Assembly: GCA_036172665.1 (NCBI GenBank)
Contig: CM069873.1
Coordinates: forward strand, 46,346,001-46,410,000
From: Prosopocoilus inquinatus
Lineage: Eukaryota > Arthropoda > Insecta > Coleoptera > Lucanidae
Direction of reading: 5' to 3'
DNA length: 64,000 nucleotides
A model generated the notes under the pieces. The model saw only the letters and a list, made by a program, of their open reading frames with translations. It made no database searches and was not told the DNA's origin. The translations under genes were made by a program, and so were the position numbers. Positions 50,801 to 63,570 of this stretch are shown here, in pieces (positions within the stretch are counted from its first letter, which is position 1; every line of letters begins with the position of its first letter).

Positions 50801-50835
50801 CATGTTATTTGGCGTTTCGATGGACTCCAGTAACT
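41806..50835 (+). repeat. 9,030-bp segment, copy 2
   Basis: Partner of 21,266-30,295. The only difference I noticed is GTTGTTAATGTG here (AA at 48,095-48,096) against GTTGTTCCTGTG; I did not check every base. Beyond 50,835 this copy continues as family B, unlike copy 1, which returns to family A. Confidence 0.94.
48550..48698 (+). repeat. A-to-B hybrid monomer, copy 3
   Basis: Same hybrid as 28,010-28,158 with the private GGACACAAGTAAC marker (48,599), displaced by 20,540 bp. It begins the long B3 block. Confidence 0.92.
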
Positions 50836-52588
50836 CTGATGCGAGATACGAAGTTCTCGGACGCATCGTAAGCTGGAAATAGTTTTGAACGAAACAACAC
50901 GTGCTAGCGTTGTCCTTGTGATGTATCTAACCGATCTCTACTATCTTTCATCTAATATGACGTTTCGATGAACTCCAGTAACTGTGATGTGAGATACGAA
51001 GTTCTCGGGCGCAGCGTAAGCTGGAAATAGTTTTGAACGAAACAACACGTGCTAGCGTTGTCCCTGTGATGTATCTAACCGATCTCTACTATCTTTCATC
51101 TAATTTGACGTTTCGATGGACTCCAGTAACTCTGGTGTGAGATACGAAGTTGTCGGACGCAGCGTAAGCTGGAAATAGTTTTGAACTAAACAACACATGC
51201 TAGCGTTGTTCCTGTGATGTATCTAACCGATCTCTACTATCTTTCATGTTTTTTGGCGTTTCGATGGACTCCAGTAACTTTGATGTGAGATACGAAGTTC
51301 TCGGACGCAGCGTAAGCTGGAAATAATTTTGAACGAAACAACTCGTGCTAGCGTTGTCCCTGTGATGTATCTAACCGATCTTTACTATCTTTCATGTTAT
51401 TTGATGTTTCGATGGACTCCAGTAATTCTGATGTGAGATACGAAGTTCTCGGACGCAGCGTAAGCTGGAAATAGTTTTGAACGAAACAACACGTGCTAGC
51501 GTTGTCCTTGTGATGTATCTAACCGATCTCTACTATCTTTCATCTAATTTGACGTTTCGATGGACTCCAGTAACTGTGATGTGAGATACGAATTTCTCGG
51601 GCGCAGCGTAAGCTGGAAATAGTTTTGAACGAAACAACACGTGCTAGCGTTGTCCATGTGATGAATCTAACCGATCTCTACTATCTTTCATCTAATTTGA
51701 CGTTTCGATAGACTCCAGTAACTGTGATGTGAGATACGAAGTTCTCGGGCGCAGCGTAAGCTGGAAATAGTTTTGAACGAAACAACACGTGCTAGCGTTG
51801 TTCCTGTGATGTCTCTAAACGATCTCTACTATCTATCATGTTATTTGACGTTTCGATGGACTCCAGTAACTCTGATGTGAGATACGAAGTTCTCGGACGT
51901 AGCAGAAGCTGGAAATAGTTTTGAACGAAACAACACGTGCTAGCGTTGTCCCTGTGATGTATCTAACCGATCTTTACTATCTTTCATGTTATTTGACGTT
52001 TCGATGGACTCCAGTAACTCTGATGTGAGATACGAAGTTCTCGGGCGCAGCGTAAGCTGGAAATAGTTTTGAACGAAACAACACGTGCTAGCCTTGTTCC
52101 TGTGATGTATCTAACCGATCTTTACTATCTTTCATGTTATTTGACGTTTCGATGGACTCCAGTAACTCTGATGTGAGATACGAAGTTCTCAGACGCAGCA
52201 GAAACTGGAAATAGTTTTGAACGAAACAACACATGCTAGCGTTGTTCCTGTGATGTATCTAACCAATCTCTACCATCTTTCATGTTATTTGGCGTTTCGA
52301 TGGACTCCAGTAACTCTGATGCGAGATACGAAGATCTCGGACGCAGCAGAAGCTGGAAATAGTTTTGAACGAAACAACACGTGCTAGCGTTGTTCCTGTG
52401 ATGTATCTAACCGATCTTTACTATCTATCATGTTATTTGACGTTTCGATGGACTCCAGTAACTCTGATGTGAGATACGAAGTTCTCGGACGCAGCGTAAG
52501 CTGGAAATAGTTTTGAACGAAACAACACATGCTAGCGTTGTTCCTGTGATGTATCTAACCGATCTCTACTATCTTTCATGTTATTTGA

Positions 52589-54731
52589 CGTTTCGATGGA
52601 CTCCAGTAACTCTGATGCGAGATACGAAGTTCTCGGACGCAGCGTAAGCTGGAAATAGTTTTAAACGAAACAACACGTGCTAGCGTTGTTCCTGTGACGT
52701 ATCTAACCGATCTCTACTATCTTTCGTGTTATTTGGCGTTTCGATGGACTCCAGTAACTCTGATGCGAGATACGAAGTTCTCGGACGCAGCGTAAGCTGG
52801 AAATAGTTTTAAACGAAACAACACGTGCTAGCGTTGTTCCTGTGACGTATCTAACCGATCTCTACTATCTTTCATGTTATTTGGCGTTTCGATGGACTCC
52901 AGTAACTCTGATGTGAGATACGAAGTTCTCGGAGGCAGCGTAAGCTGGAAATAGTTTTGAACGAAACAACACATGCTAGCGTTGTTCCTGTGATGTATCT
53001 AACCGATCTTTACTATCTATCATGTTATTTGACGCTTCGATACACTCCAGTAACTCTGATGTGAGATACGAAGTTTTCGGACGAAGCAGAAGCTGGAAAT
53101 AGTTTTGAACGAAACAACACATGCTAGCGTTGTTCCTGTGATGTATCTAACCGATCTCTACTATCTATCATGTTATTTGAAGTTTCGATGGACTCAAGTA
53201 ACTCTGATGTGCGATACGAAGTTCTCGGACGCAGCAGAAGCTGGAAATAGTTTTGAAAGAAACAACACGTGTTAGCGTTGTTCCTGTGATGTATCTAACC
53301 GCTCTTTAATATCTTTCATGTTATTTGGCGTTTCGATGGACTCCAGTAACTCTGATGTGAGATACGAAGTTCTAGGACGCAGCGTAAGCTGGAAATAGTT
53401 TTGAACGAAGCAACACGTGCTAGCGTTGTTCCTGTGATGTATCTAACCGATCTCTGCTATCTTTCATCTAAATTGACGTTTCGATGGACTCCAGTAACTG
53501 TGATGTGAGATACGAAGTTCTCGGACGCAGCGTAAGCTGGAAATAGTTTTGAACGAAACAACACGTGCTAGCGTTGTTCCTGTGATGTATCTAACCGATC
53601 TCTACTATCTATCATGTTATTTGACGTTTCGATGGACTCAAGTAACTCTGATGTGAGATACGAAGTTCTCGGACGCAGCAGAAGCTGGAAATAATTTTGA
53701 ACGAAACAACACGTGCTAGCGTTGTTCCTGTGATGTATCTAACCGATCTCTGCTATCTTTCATCTAAATTGACGTTTCGATGGACTCCAGTAACTGTGAT
53801 GTGAGATACGAAGTTCTCGGACGCAGCGTAAGCTGGAAATAGTTTTGAACGAAACAACACGTGCTAGCGTTGTTCCTGTGATGTATCTAACCGATCTCTA
53901 CCATCTTTCATGTTATTTGGCGTTTCGATGGACTCAAGTAACTCTGATGTGAGATACGAAGTTCTCGGACGCAGCAGAAGCTGAAGATAGTTTTGAACGA
54001 AACAACACGTGCTAGCGTTGTTCCTGTGATGTATCTAACCGCTCTTTAATATCTTTCATGTTATTTGGTGTTTCGATGGACTCCAGTAACTCTGATGTGA
54101 GATACGAAGTTGTCGGACGCAGCGTAAAAGCTGGAAATAGTTTTGAACGAAACAACACATGCTAGCGTTGTTCCTGTGATGTATCTAACCGATCTCTACT
54201 ATCTTTCATGTTTTTTGGCGTTTCGATGGACTCCAGTAACTTTGATGTGAGATACGAAGTTCTCGGACGCAGCGTAAGCTGGAAATAGTTTTGAACGAAA
54301 CAACACGTGCTAGCGTTGTTCCTGTGATGTATCTAACCGATCTCTACTATCTATCATGTTATTTGACGTTTCGATGGACTCCAGTAAATCTGATGTGAGA
54401 TACGAAGTTCTCGGACGCAGCAGAAGCTGGAAATAGTTTTGAACGAAACAACACGTGCTAGCGTTGTCCCTGTGATGTATGTAACCGATCTTTACTATCT
54501 TTCATGTTATTTGACGTTTCGATGGACTCCAGTAACTCTGATGTGAGATACGAAGTTCTCGGACGCAGCGTAAGCTGGAAATAGTTTTGAACGAAACAAA
54601 ACGTGCTAGCGTTGTCCCTGTGATGTATCTAACCGATCTCTACTATCTTTCATCTAATTTGACGATTCGATGGACTCCAGTAACTGTGATGTGAGATACG
54701 AAGTTCTCGGGCGCAGCGTAAGCTGGAAATA
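52589..54731 (+). repeat. 8,440-bp-spaced duplication in B3, copy 1
   Basis: Matches 61,029-63,171. Rare markers: GACGCTTCGATACACTCC (53,031 / 61,471), GATGTGCGATACG near 53,207, GTTCTAGGACG near 53,370, CATCTAAATTGACG, and TTTGGTGTTTCG (54,066 / 62,506). Differences: TGTTATTTGG against TGTTACTTGG near 62,356, and GAACGAAAC against GAATGAAAC near 62,142. Confidence 0.9.
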
Positions 54732-55121
54732 GTTTTGAACGAAACAAGACGTGCTAGCGTTGTTCCTGTGATGTATCTAACCGATCTCTACTATCTTTCA
54801 TCTAATTTGACGATTCGATGGACTCCAGTAACTGTGATGTGAGATACGAAGTTCTCGGGCGCAGCGTAAGCTGGAAATAGTTTTAAACGAAACAACACGT
54901 GCTAGCGTTGTTCCTGTGACGTATCTAACCGATCTCTACTATCTTTCATGTTTTTTGGCGTTTCGATGGACTCCAGTAACTTTGATGTGAGATACGAAGT
55001 TCTCGGACGCAGCGTAAGCTGGAAATAATTTTGAACGAAACAACACATGCTAGCGTTGTTCGTGTGATGTATCTAACCGATCTCTACCATCTTTCATGTT
55101 ATTTGGCGTTTCGATGGACTC
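53836..55121 (+). repeat. 1,482-bp-spaced duplication, copy 1
   Basis: Matches 55,318-56,603 at 1,482 bp (10 x 148 plus one 2-bp expansion). Markers: CCGCTCTTTAATATC, TTTGGTGTTTCG (54,066 / 55,548), GCGTAAAAGC (54,124 / 55,606), GTAAATCTGATG and GACGATTCG (54,661 / 56,143). One difference: GCTGAAGATAG here against GCTGAAAATAG. Confidence 0.9.
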
Positions 55122-55317
55122 AAGTAACTCTGATGTGAGATACGAAGTTCTCGGACGCAGCAGAAGCTGAAAATAGTTTTGAACGAAACAACACGTGCTA
55201 GCGTTGTTCCTGTGATGTATCTAACCGCTCTTTAATATCTTTCATGTTATTTGGCGTTTCGATGGACTCAAGTAACTCTGATGTGAGATACGAAGTTCTC
55301 GGACGCAGCAGAAGCTG

Positions 55318-56603
55318 AAAATAGTTTTGAACGAAACAACACGTGCTAGCGTTGTTCCTGTGATGTATCTAACCGATCTCTACCATCTTTCATGTTATTT
55401 GGCGTTTCGATGGACTCAAGTAACTCTGATGTGAGATACGAAGTTCTCGGACGCAGCAGAAGCTGAAAATAGTTTTGAACGAAACAACACGTGCTAGCGT
55501 TGTTCCTGTGATGTATCTAACCGCTCTTTAATATCTTTCATGTTATTTGGTGTTTCGATGGACTCCAGTAACTCTGATGTGAGATACGAAGTTGTCGGAC
55601 GCAGCGTAAAAGCTGGAAATAGTTTTGAACGAAACAACACATGCTAGCGTTGTTCCTGTGATGTATCTAACCGATCTCTACTATCTTTCATGTTTTTTGG
55701 CGTTTCGATGGACTCCAGTAACTTTGATGTGAGATACGAAGTTCTCGGACGCAGCGTAAGCTGGAAATAGTTTTGAACGAAACAACACGTGCTAGCGTTG
55801 TTCCTGTGATGTATCTAACCGATCTCTACTATCTATCATGTTATTTGACGTTTCGATGGACTCCAGTAAATCTGATGTGAGATACGAAGTTCTCGGACGC
55901 AGCAGAAGCTGGAAATAGTTTTGAACGAAACAACACGTGCTAGCGTTGTCCCTGTGATGTATGTAACCGATCTTTACTATCTTTCATGTTATTTGACGTT
56001 TCGATGGACTCCAGTAACTCTGATGTGAGATACGAAGTTCTCGGACGCAGCGTAAGCTGGAAATAGTTTTGAACGAAACAAAACGTGCTAGCGTTGTCCC
56101 TGTGATGTATCTAACCGATCTCTACTATCTTTCATCTAATTTGACGATTCGATGGACTCCAGTAACTGTGATGTGAGATACGAAGTTCTCGGGCGCAGCG
56201 TAAGCTGGAAATAGTTTTGAACGAAACAAGACGTGCTAGCGTTGTTCCTGTGATGTATCTAACCGATCTCTACTATCTTTCATCTAATTTGACGATTCGA
56301 TGGACTCCAGTAACTGTGATGTGAGATACGAAGTTCTCGGGCGCAGCGTAAGCTGGAAATAGTTTTAAACGAAACAACACGTGCTAGCGTTGTTCCTGTG
56401 ACGTATCTAACCGATCTCTACTATCTTTCATGTTTTTTGGCGTTTCGATGGACTCCAGTAACTTTGATGTGAGATACGAAGTTCTCGGACGCAGCGTAAG
56501 CTGGAAATAATTTTGAACGAAACAACACATGCTAGCGTTGTTCGTGTGATGTATCTAACCGATCTCTACCATCTTTCATGTTATTTGGCGTTTCGATGGA
56601 CTC
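55318..56603 (+). repeat. 1,482-bp-spaced duplication, copy 2
   Basis: Partner of 53,836-55,121. Before it, 55,122-55,317 holds further monomers with GGACTCAAGTAAC and GCTGAAAATAG, so that sub-variant appears three times in succession (about 55,120, 55,268 and 55,416). Confidence 0.88.
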
Positions 56604-58535
56604 CAGTAACTCTGATGCGAGATACGAAGTTCTCGGACGCATCGTAAGCTGGAAATAGTTTTAAACGAAACAACACGTGCTAGCGTTGTTCCTGTGATGT
56701 ATCTAACCGCTCTTTAATATCTTTCATGTTTTTTGGCGTTTCGATGGACTCCAGTAACTTTGATGTGAGATACGAAGTTCTCGGACGCAGCGTAAGCTGG
56801 AAATAGTTTTGAACGAAACAACACATGCTAGCGTTGTTCCTGTGATGTATCTAACCGATCTCTACCATCTTTCATGTTATTTGGCGTTTCGATGGACTCC
56901 AGTAACTTTGATGTGAGATACGAAGTTCTCGGACGCAGCGTAAGCTGGAAATAGTTTTGAACGAAACAACACATGCTAGCGTTGTTCCTGTGATGTATCT
57001 AACCGATCTCTACCATCTTTCATGTTATTTGGCGTTTCGATGGACTCCAGTAACTTTGATGTGAGATACGAAGTTCTCGGACGCATCGTAAGCTGGAAAT
57101 AGTTTTGAACGAAATAACACGTGCTAGCGTTGTTCCTGTGATGTATCTAACCGCTCTTTAATATCTTTCATGTTATTTGGCGTTTCGATGGACTCCAGTA
57201 ACTCTGATGTGAGATACGAAGTTCTCGGACGCAGCGTAAGCTGGAAATAGTTTTGAACGAAACAACACATGCTAGCGTTGTTCCTGTGATGTATCTAACC
57301 GATCTCTACCATCTTTCATGTTATTTGGCGTTTCGATGGACTCCAGTAACTTTGATGTGAGATACGAAGTTCTCGGACGCATCGTAAGCTGGAAATAGTT
57401 TTGAACGAAACAACACGTGCTAGCGTTGTTCCTGTGACGTATCTAACCGATCTCTACTATCTTTCATGTTATTTGGCGTTTCGATGGACTCCAGTAACTC
57501 TGATGTGAGATACGAAGTTCTCGGAGGCAGCGTAAGCTGGAAATAGTTTTGAACGAAACAAAGCGTGCTAGCGCTGTCCCTGTGATGTATCTAACCGATC
57601 TCTACTATCTTTCATCTAATTTGACGATTCGATGGACTCCAGTAACTGTGATGTGAGATACGAAGTTCTCGGGCGCAGCGTAAGCTGGAAATAGTTTTGA
57701 ACGAAACAACACGTGCTAGCGTTGTTCCTGAGATGTATCTAAACGATCTCTACTATCTATCAAGTTATTTGACGTTTCGATGGACTCCAGTAACTCTGAT
57801 GTGAGATACGAAGTTCTCGGACGTAGCAGAAGCTGGAAATAGTTTTGAGCAAAACAACACGTGCTAGCGATGTCCCTGTGATGTATCTAACCGATCTCTA
57901 ATATCTTTCATGTTATTTGGCGTCTCGATGGACTCCAGTAACTCTGATGTGAGATACGAAGTTCTCGGACGCAGCGTAAGCTGGAAATAGTTTTAAACGA
58001 AACAACACGTGCTAGCGTTGTTCCTGTGACGTATCTAACCGATCTCTACTATCTTTCATGTTTTTTGGCGTTTCGATGGACTCCAGTAACTTTGATGTGA
58101 GATACGAAGTTCTCGGACGCAGCGTAAGCTGGAAATAGTTTTAAACGAAACAACACGTGCTAGCGTTGTTCCTGTGACGTATCTAACCGATCTCTACTAT
58201 CTTTCGTGTTATTTGGCGTTTCGATGGACTCCAGTAACTCTGATGCGAGATACGAAGTTCTCGGACGCAGCGTAAGCTGGAAATAGTTTTGAACGAAACA
58301 ACACATGCTAGCGTTGTTCCTGTGATGTATCTAACCGATCTCTACTATCTTTCATGTTATTTGGCGTTTCGATGGACTCCAGTAACTCTGATGCGAGATA
58401 CGAAGTTCTCGGACGCAGCGTAAGCTGGAAATAGTTTTAAACGAAACAACACGTGCTAGCGTTGTTCCTGTGACGTATCTAACCGATCTCTACTATCTTT
58501 CGTGTTATTTGGCGTTTCGATGGACTCCAGTAACT
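56027..58535 (+). repeat. 2,664-bp-spaced duplication, copy 1
   Basis: Matches 58,691-61,199 at 2,664 bp (exactly 18 x 148). Markers: GAAATAACACG (57,111 / 59,775), AACAAAGCGTGCTAGCGCTG (57,558 / 60,222), CCTGAGATG, TATCAAGTTATTTG and TTTTGAGCAAAAC (57,844 / 60,508). I saw no differences at these points. About one monomer (58,536-58,690) separates the copies. Confidence 0.92.
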
Positions 58536-58690
58536 TTGATGTGAGATACGAAGTTCTCGGACGCAGCGTAAGCTGGAAATAGTTTTAAACGAAACAACAC
58601 GTGCTAGCGTTGTTCCTGTGACGTATCTAACCGATCTCTACTATCTTTCGTGTTATTTGGCGTTTCGATGGACTCCAGTAACTCTGATGC

Positions 58691-61199
58691 GAGATACGAA
58701 GTTCTCGGACGCAGCGTAAGCTGGAAATAGTTTTGAACGAAACAAAACGTGCTAGCGTTGTCCCTGTGATGTATCTAACCGATCTCTACTATCTTTCATC
58801 TAATTTGACGATTCGATGGACTCCAGTAACTGTGATGTGAGATACGAAGTTCTCGGGCGCAGCGTAAGCTGGAAATAGTTTTGAACGAAACAAGACGTGC
58901 TAGCGTTGTTCCTGTGATGTATCTAACCGATCTCTACTATCTTTCATCTAATTTGACGATTCGATGGACTCCAGTAACTGTGATGTGAGATACGAAGTTC
59001 TCGGGCGCAGCGTAAGCTGGAAATAGTTTTAAACGAAACAACACGTGCTAGCGTTGTTCCTGTGACGTATCTAACCGATCTCTACTATCTTTCATGTTTT
59101 TTGGCGTTTCGATGGACTCCAGTAACTTTGATGTGAGATACGAAGTTCTCGGACGCAGCGTAAGCTGGAAATAATTTTGAACGAAACAACACATGCTAGC
59201 GTTGTTCGTGTGATGTATCTAACCGATCTCTACCATCTTTCATGTTATTTGGCGTTTCGATGGACTCCAGTAACTCTGATGCGAGATACGAAGTTCTCGG
59301 ACGCATCGTAAGCTGGAAATAGTTTTAAACGAAACAACACGTGCTAGCGTTGTTCCTGTGATGTATCTAACCGCTCTTTAATATCTTTCATGTTTTTTGG
59401 CGTTTCGATGGACTCCAGTAACTTTGATGTGAGATACGAAGTTCTCGGACGCAGCGTAAGCTGGAAATAGTTTTGAACGAAACAACACATGCTAGCGTTG
59501 TTCCTGTGATGTATCTAACCGATCTCTACCATCTTTCATGTTATTTGGCGTTTCGATGGACTCCAGTAACTTTGATGTGAGATACGAAGTTCTCGGACGC
59601 AGCGTAAGCTGGAAATAGTTTTGAACGAAACAACACATGCTAGCGTTGTTCCTGTGATGTATCTAACCGATCTCTACCATCTTTCATGTTATTTGGCGTT
59701 TCGATGGACTCCAGTAACTTTGATGTGAGATACGAAGTTCTCGGACGCATCGTAAGCTGGAAATAGTTTTGAACGAAATAACACGTGCTAGCGTTGTTCC
59801 TGTGATGTATCTAACCGCTCTTTAATATCTTTCATGTTATTTGGCGTTTCGATGGACTCCAGTAACTCTGATGTGAGATACGAAGTTCTCGGACGCAGCG
59901 TAAGCTGGAAATAGTTTTGAACGAAACAACACATGCTAGCGTTGTTCCTGTGATGTATCTAACCGATCTCTACCATCTTTCATGTTATTTGGCGTTTCGA
60001 TGGACTCCAGTAACTTTGATGTGAGATACGAAGTTCTCGGACGCATCGTAAGCTGGAAATAGTTTTGAACGAAACAACACGTGCTAGCGTTGTTCCTGTG
60101 ACGTATCTAACCGATCTCTACTATCTTTCATGTTATTTGGCGTTTCGATGGACTCCAGTAACTCTGATGTGAGATACGAAGTTCTCGGAGGCAGCGTAAG
60201 CTGGAAATAGTTTTGAACGAAACAAAGCGTGCTAGCGCTGTCCCTGTGATGTATCTAACCGATCTCTACTATCTTTCATCTAATTTGACGATTCGATGGA
60301 CTCCAGTAACTGTGATGTGAGATACGAAGTTCTCGGGCGCAGCGTAAGCTGGAAATAGTTTTGAACGAAACAACACGTGCTAGCGTTGTTCCTGAGATGT
60401 ATCTAAACGATCTCTACTATCTATCAAGTTATTTGACGTTTCGATGGACTCCAGTAACTCTGATGTGAGATACGAAGTTCTCGGACGTAGCAGAAGCTGG
60501 AAATAGTTTTGAGCAAAACAACACGTGCTAGCGATGTCCCTGTGATGTATCTAACCGATCTCTAATATCTTTCATGTTATTTGGCGTCTCGATGGACTCC
60601 AGTAACTCTGATGTGAGATACGAAGTTCTCGGACGCAGCGTAAGCTGGAAATAGTTTTAAACGAAACAACACGTGCTAGCGTTGTTCCTGTGACGTATCT
60701 AACCGATCTCTACTATCTTTCATGTTTTTTGGCGTTTCGATGGACTCCAGTAACTTTGATGTGAGATACGAAGTTCTCGGACGCAGCGTAAGCTGGAAAT
60801 AGTTTTAAACGAAACAACACGTGCTAGCGTTGTTCCTGTGACGTATCTAACCGATCTCTACTATCTTTCGTGTTATTTGGCGTTTCGATGGACTCCAGTA
60901 ACTCTGATGCGAGATACGAAGTTCTCGGACGCAGCGTAAGCTGGAAATAGTTTTGAACGAAACAACACATGCTAGCGTTGTTCCTGTGATGTATCTAACC
61001 GATCTCTACTATCTTTCATGTTATTTGGCGTTTCGATGGACTCCAGTAACTCTGATGCGAGATACGAAGTTCTCGGACGCAGCGTAAGCTGGAAATAGTT
61101 TTAAACGAAACAACACGTGCTAGCGTTGTTCCTGTGACGTATCTAACCGATCTCTACTATCTTTCGTGTTATTTGGCGTTTCGATGGACTCCAGTAACT
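58691..61199 (+). repeat. 2,664-bp-spaced duplication, copy 2
   Basis: Partner of 56,027-58,535. The left limit is set by GATGCGAG (58,690) against GATGTGAG (56,026), the right limit by AACTCTGATGCG against AACTTTGATGTG (61,200 / 58,536). Confidence 0.92.
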
Positions 61200-63171
61200 C
61201 TGATGCGAGATACGAAGTTCTCGGACGCAGCGTAAGCTGGAAATAGTTTTAAACGAAACAACACGTGCTAGCGTTGTTCCTGTGACGTATCTAACCGATC
61301 TCTACTATCTTTCATGTTATTTGGCGTTTCGATGGACTCCAGTAACTCTGATGTGAGATACGAAGTTCTCGGAGGCAGCGTAAGCTGGAAATAGTTTTGA
61401 ACGAAACAACACATGCTAGCGTTGTTCCTGTGATGTATCTAACCGATCTTTACTATCTATCATGTTATTTGACGCTTCGATACACTCCAGTAACTCTGAT
61501 GTGAGATACGAAGTTTTCGGACGAAGCAGAAGCTGGAAATAGTTTTGAACGAAACAACACATGCTAGCGTTGTTCCTGTGATGTATCTAACCGATCTCTA
61601 CTATCTATCATGTTATTTGAAGTTTCGATGGACTCAAGTAACTCTGATGTGCGATACGAAGTTCTCGGACGCAGCAGAAGCTGGAAATAGTTTTGAAAGA
61701 AACAACACGTGTTAGCGTTGTTCCTGTGATGTATCTAACCGCTCTTTAATATCTTTCATGTTATTTGGCGTTTCGATGGACTCCAGTAACTCTGATGTGA
61801 GATACGAAGTTCTAGGACGCAGCGTAAGCTGGAAATAGTTTTGAACGAAGCAACACGTGCTAGCGTTGTTCCTGTGATGTATCTAACCGATCTCTGCTAT
61901 CTTTCATCTAAATTGACGTTTCGATGGACTCCAGTAACTGTGATGTGAGATACGAAGTTCTCGGACGCAGCGTAAGCTGGAAATAGTTTTGAACGAAACA
62001 ACACGTGCTAGCGTTGTTCCTGTGATGTATCTAACCGATCTCTACTATCTATCATGTTATTTGACGTTTCGATGGACTCAAGTAACTCTGATGTGAGATA
62101 CGAAGTTCTCGGACGCAGCAGAAGCTGGAAATAATTTTGAATGAAACAACACGTGCTAGCGTTGTTCCTGTGATGTATCTAACCGATCTCTGCTATCTTT
62201 CATCTAAATTGACGTTTCGATGGACTCCAGTAACTGTGATGTGAGATACGAAGTTCTCGGACGCAGCGTAAGCTGGAAATAGTTTTGAACGAAACAACAC
62301 GTGCTAGCGTTGTTCCTGTGATGTATCTAACCGATCTCTACCATCTTTCATGTTACTTGGCGTTTCGATGGACTCAAGTAACTCTGATGTGAGATACGAA
62401 GTTCTCGGACGCAGCAGAAGCTGAAAATAGTTTTGAACGAAACAACACGTGCTAGCGTTGTTCCTGTGATGTATCTAACCGCTCTTTAATATCTTTCATG
62501 TTATTTGGTGTTTCGATGGACTCCAGTAACTCTGATGTGAGATACGAAGTTGTCGGACGCAGCGTAAAAGCTGGAAATAGTTTTGAACGAAACAACACAT
62601 GCTAGCGTTGTTCCTGTGATGTATCTAACCGATCTCTACTATCTTTCATGTTTTTTGGCGTTTCGATGGACTCCAGTAACTTTGATGTGAGATACGAAGT
62701 TCTCGGACGCAGCGTAAGCTGGAAATAGTTTTGAACGAAACAACACGTGCTAGCGTTGTTCCTGTGATGTATCTAACCGATCTCTACTATCTATCATGTT
62801 ATTTGACGTTTCGATGGACTCCAGTAAATCTGATGTGAGATACGAAGTTCTCGGACGCAGCAGAAGCTGGAAATAGTTTTGAACGAAACAACACGTGCTA
62901 GCGTTGTCCCTGTGATGTATGTAACCGATCTTTACTATCTTTCATGTTATTTGACGTTTCGATGGACTCCAGTAACTCTGATGTGAGATACGAAGTTCTC
63001 GGACGCAGCGTAAGCTGGAAATAGTTTTGAACGAAACAAAACGTGCTAGCGTTGTCCCTGTGATGTATCTAACCGATCTCTACTATCTTTCATCTAATTT
63101 GACGATTCGATGGACTCCAGTAACTGTGATGTGAGATACGAAGTTCTCGGGCGCAGCGTAAGCTGGAAATA
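61029..63171 (+). repeat. 8,440-bp-spaced duplication in B3, copy 2
   Basis: Partner of 52,589-54,731. The match ends at 63,171, where AATAGTTTTGAACG is replaced by AATAATTTTAAACG and a 444-bp repeat begins. Confidence 0.9.
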
Positions 63172-63570
63172 ATTTTAAACGAAACAACACGTGCTAGCGT
63201 TGTTCCTGTGACGTATCTAACCGATCTCTATTATCTTTCATGTTTTTTGGCGTTTCGATGGACTCCAGTAACTTTGATGTGAGATACGAAGTTCTCGGAC
63301 GCAGCGTAAGCTGGAAATAATTTTGAACGAAACAACACATGCTAGCGTTGTTCGTGTGATGTATCTAACCGATCTCTACCATCTTTCATGTTATTTGGCG
63401 TTTCGATGGACTCCAGTAACTCTGATGCGAGATACGAAGTTCTCGGACGCATCGTAAGCTGGAAATAGTTTTAAACGAAACAACACGTGCTAGCGTTGTT
63501 CCTGTGATGTATCTAACCGCTCTTTAATATCTTTCATGTTTTTTGGCGTTTCGATGGACTCCAGTAACTT
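63127..63570 (+). repeat. 444-bp (3-mer) tandem unit, copy 1
   Basis: Three B monomers repeated directly downstream at 444 bp (3 x 148). Markers: TCTCTATTATCTTTC (63,227 / 63,671), TTCGTGTGATG, and GACGCATCGTAAGC. Left limit: AACTGTGATG against AACTTTGATG. Confidence 0.92.
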
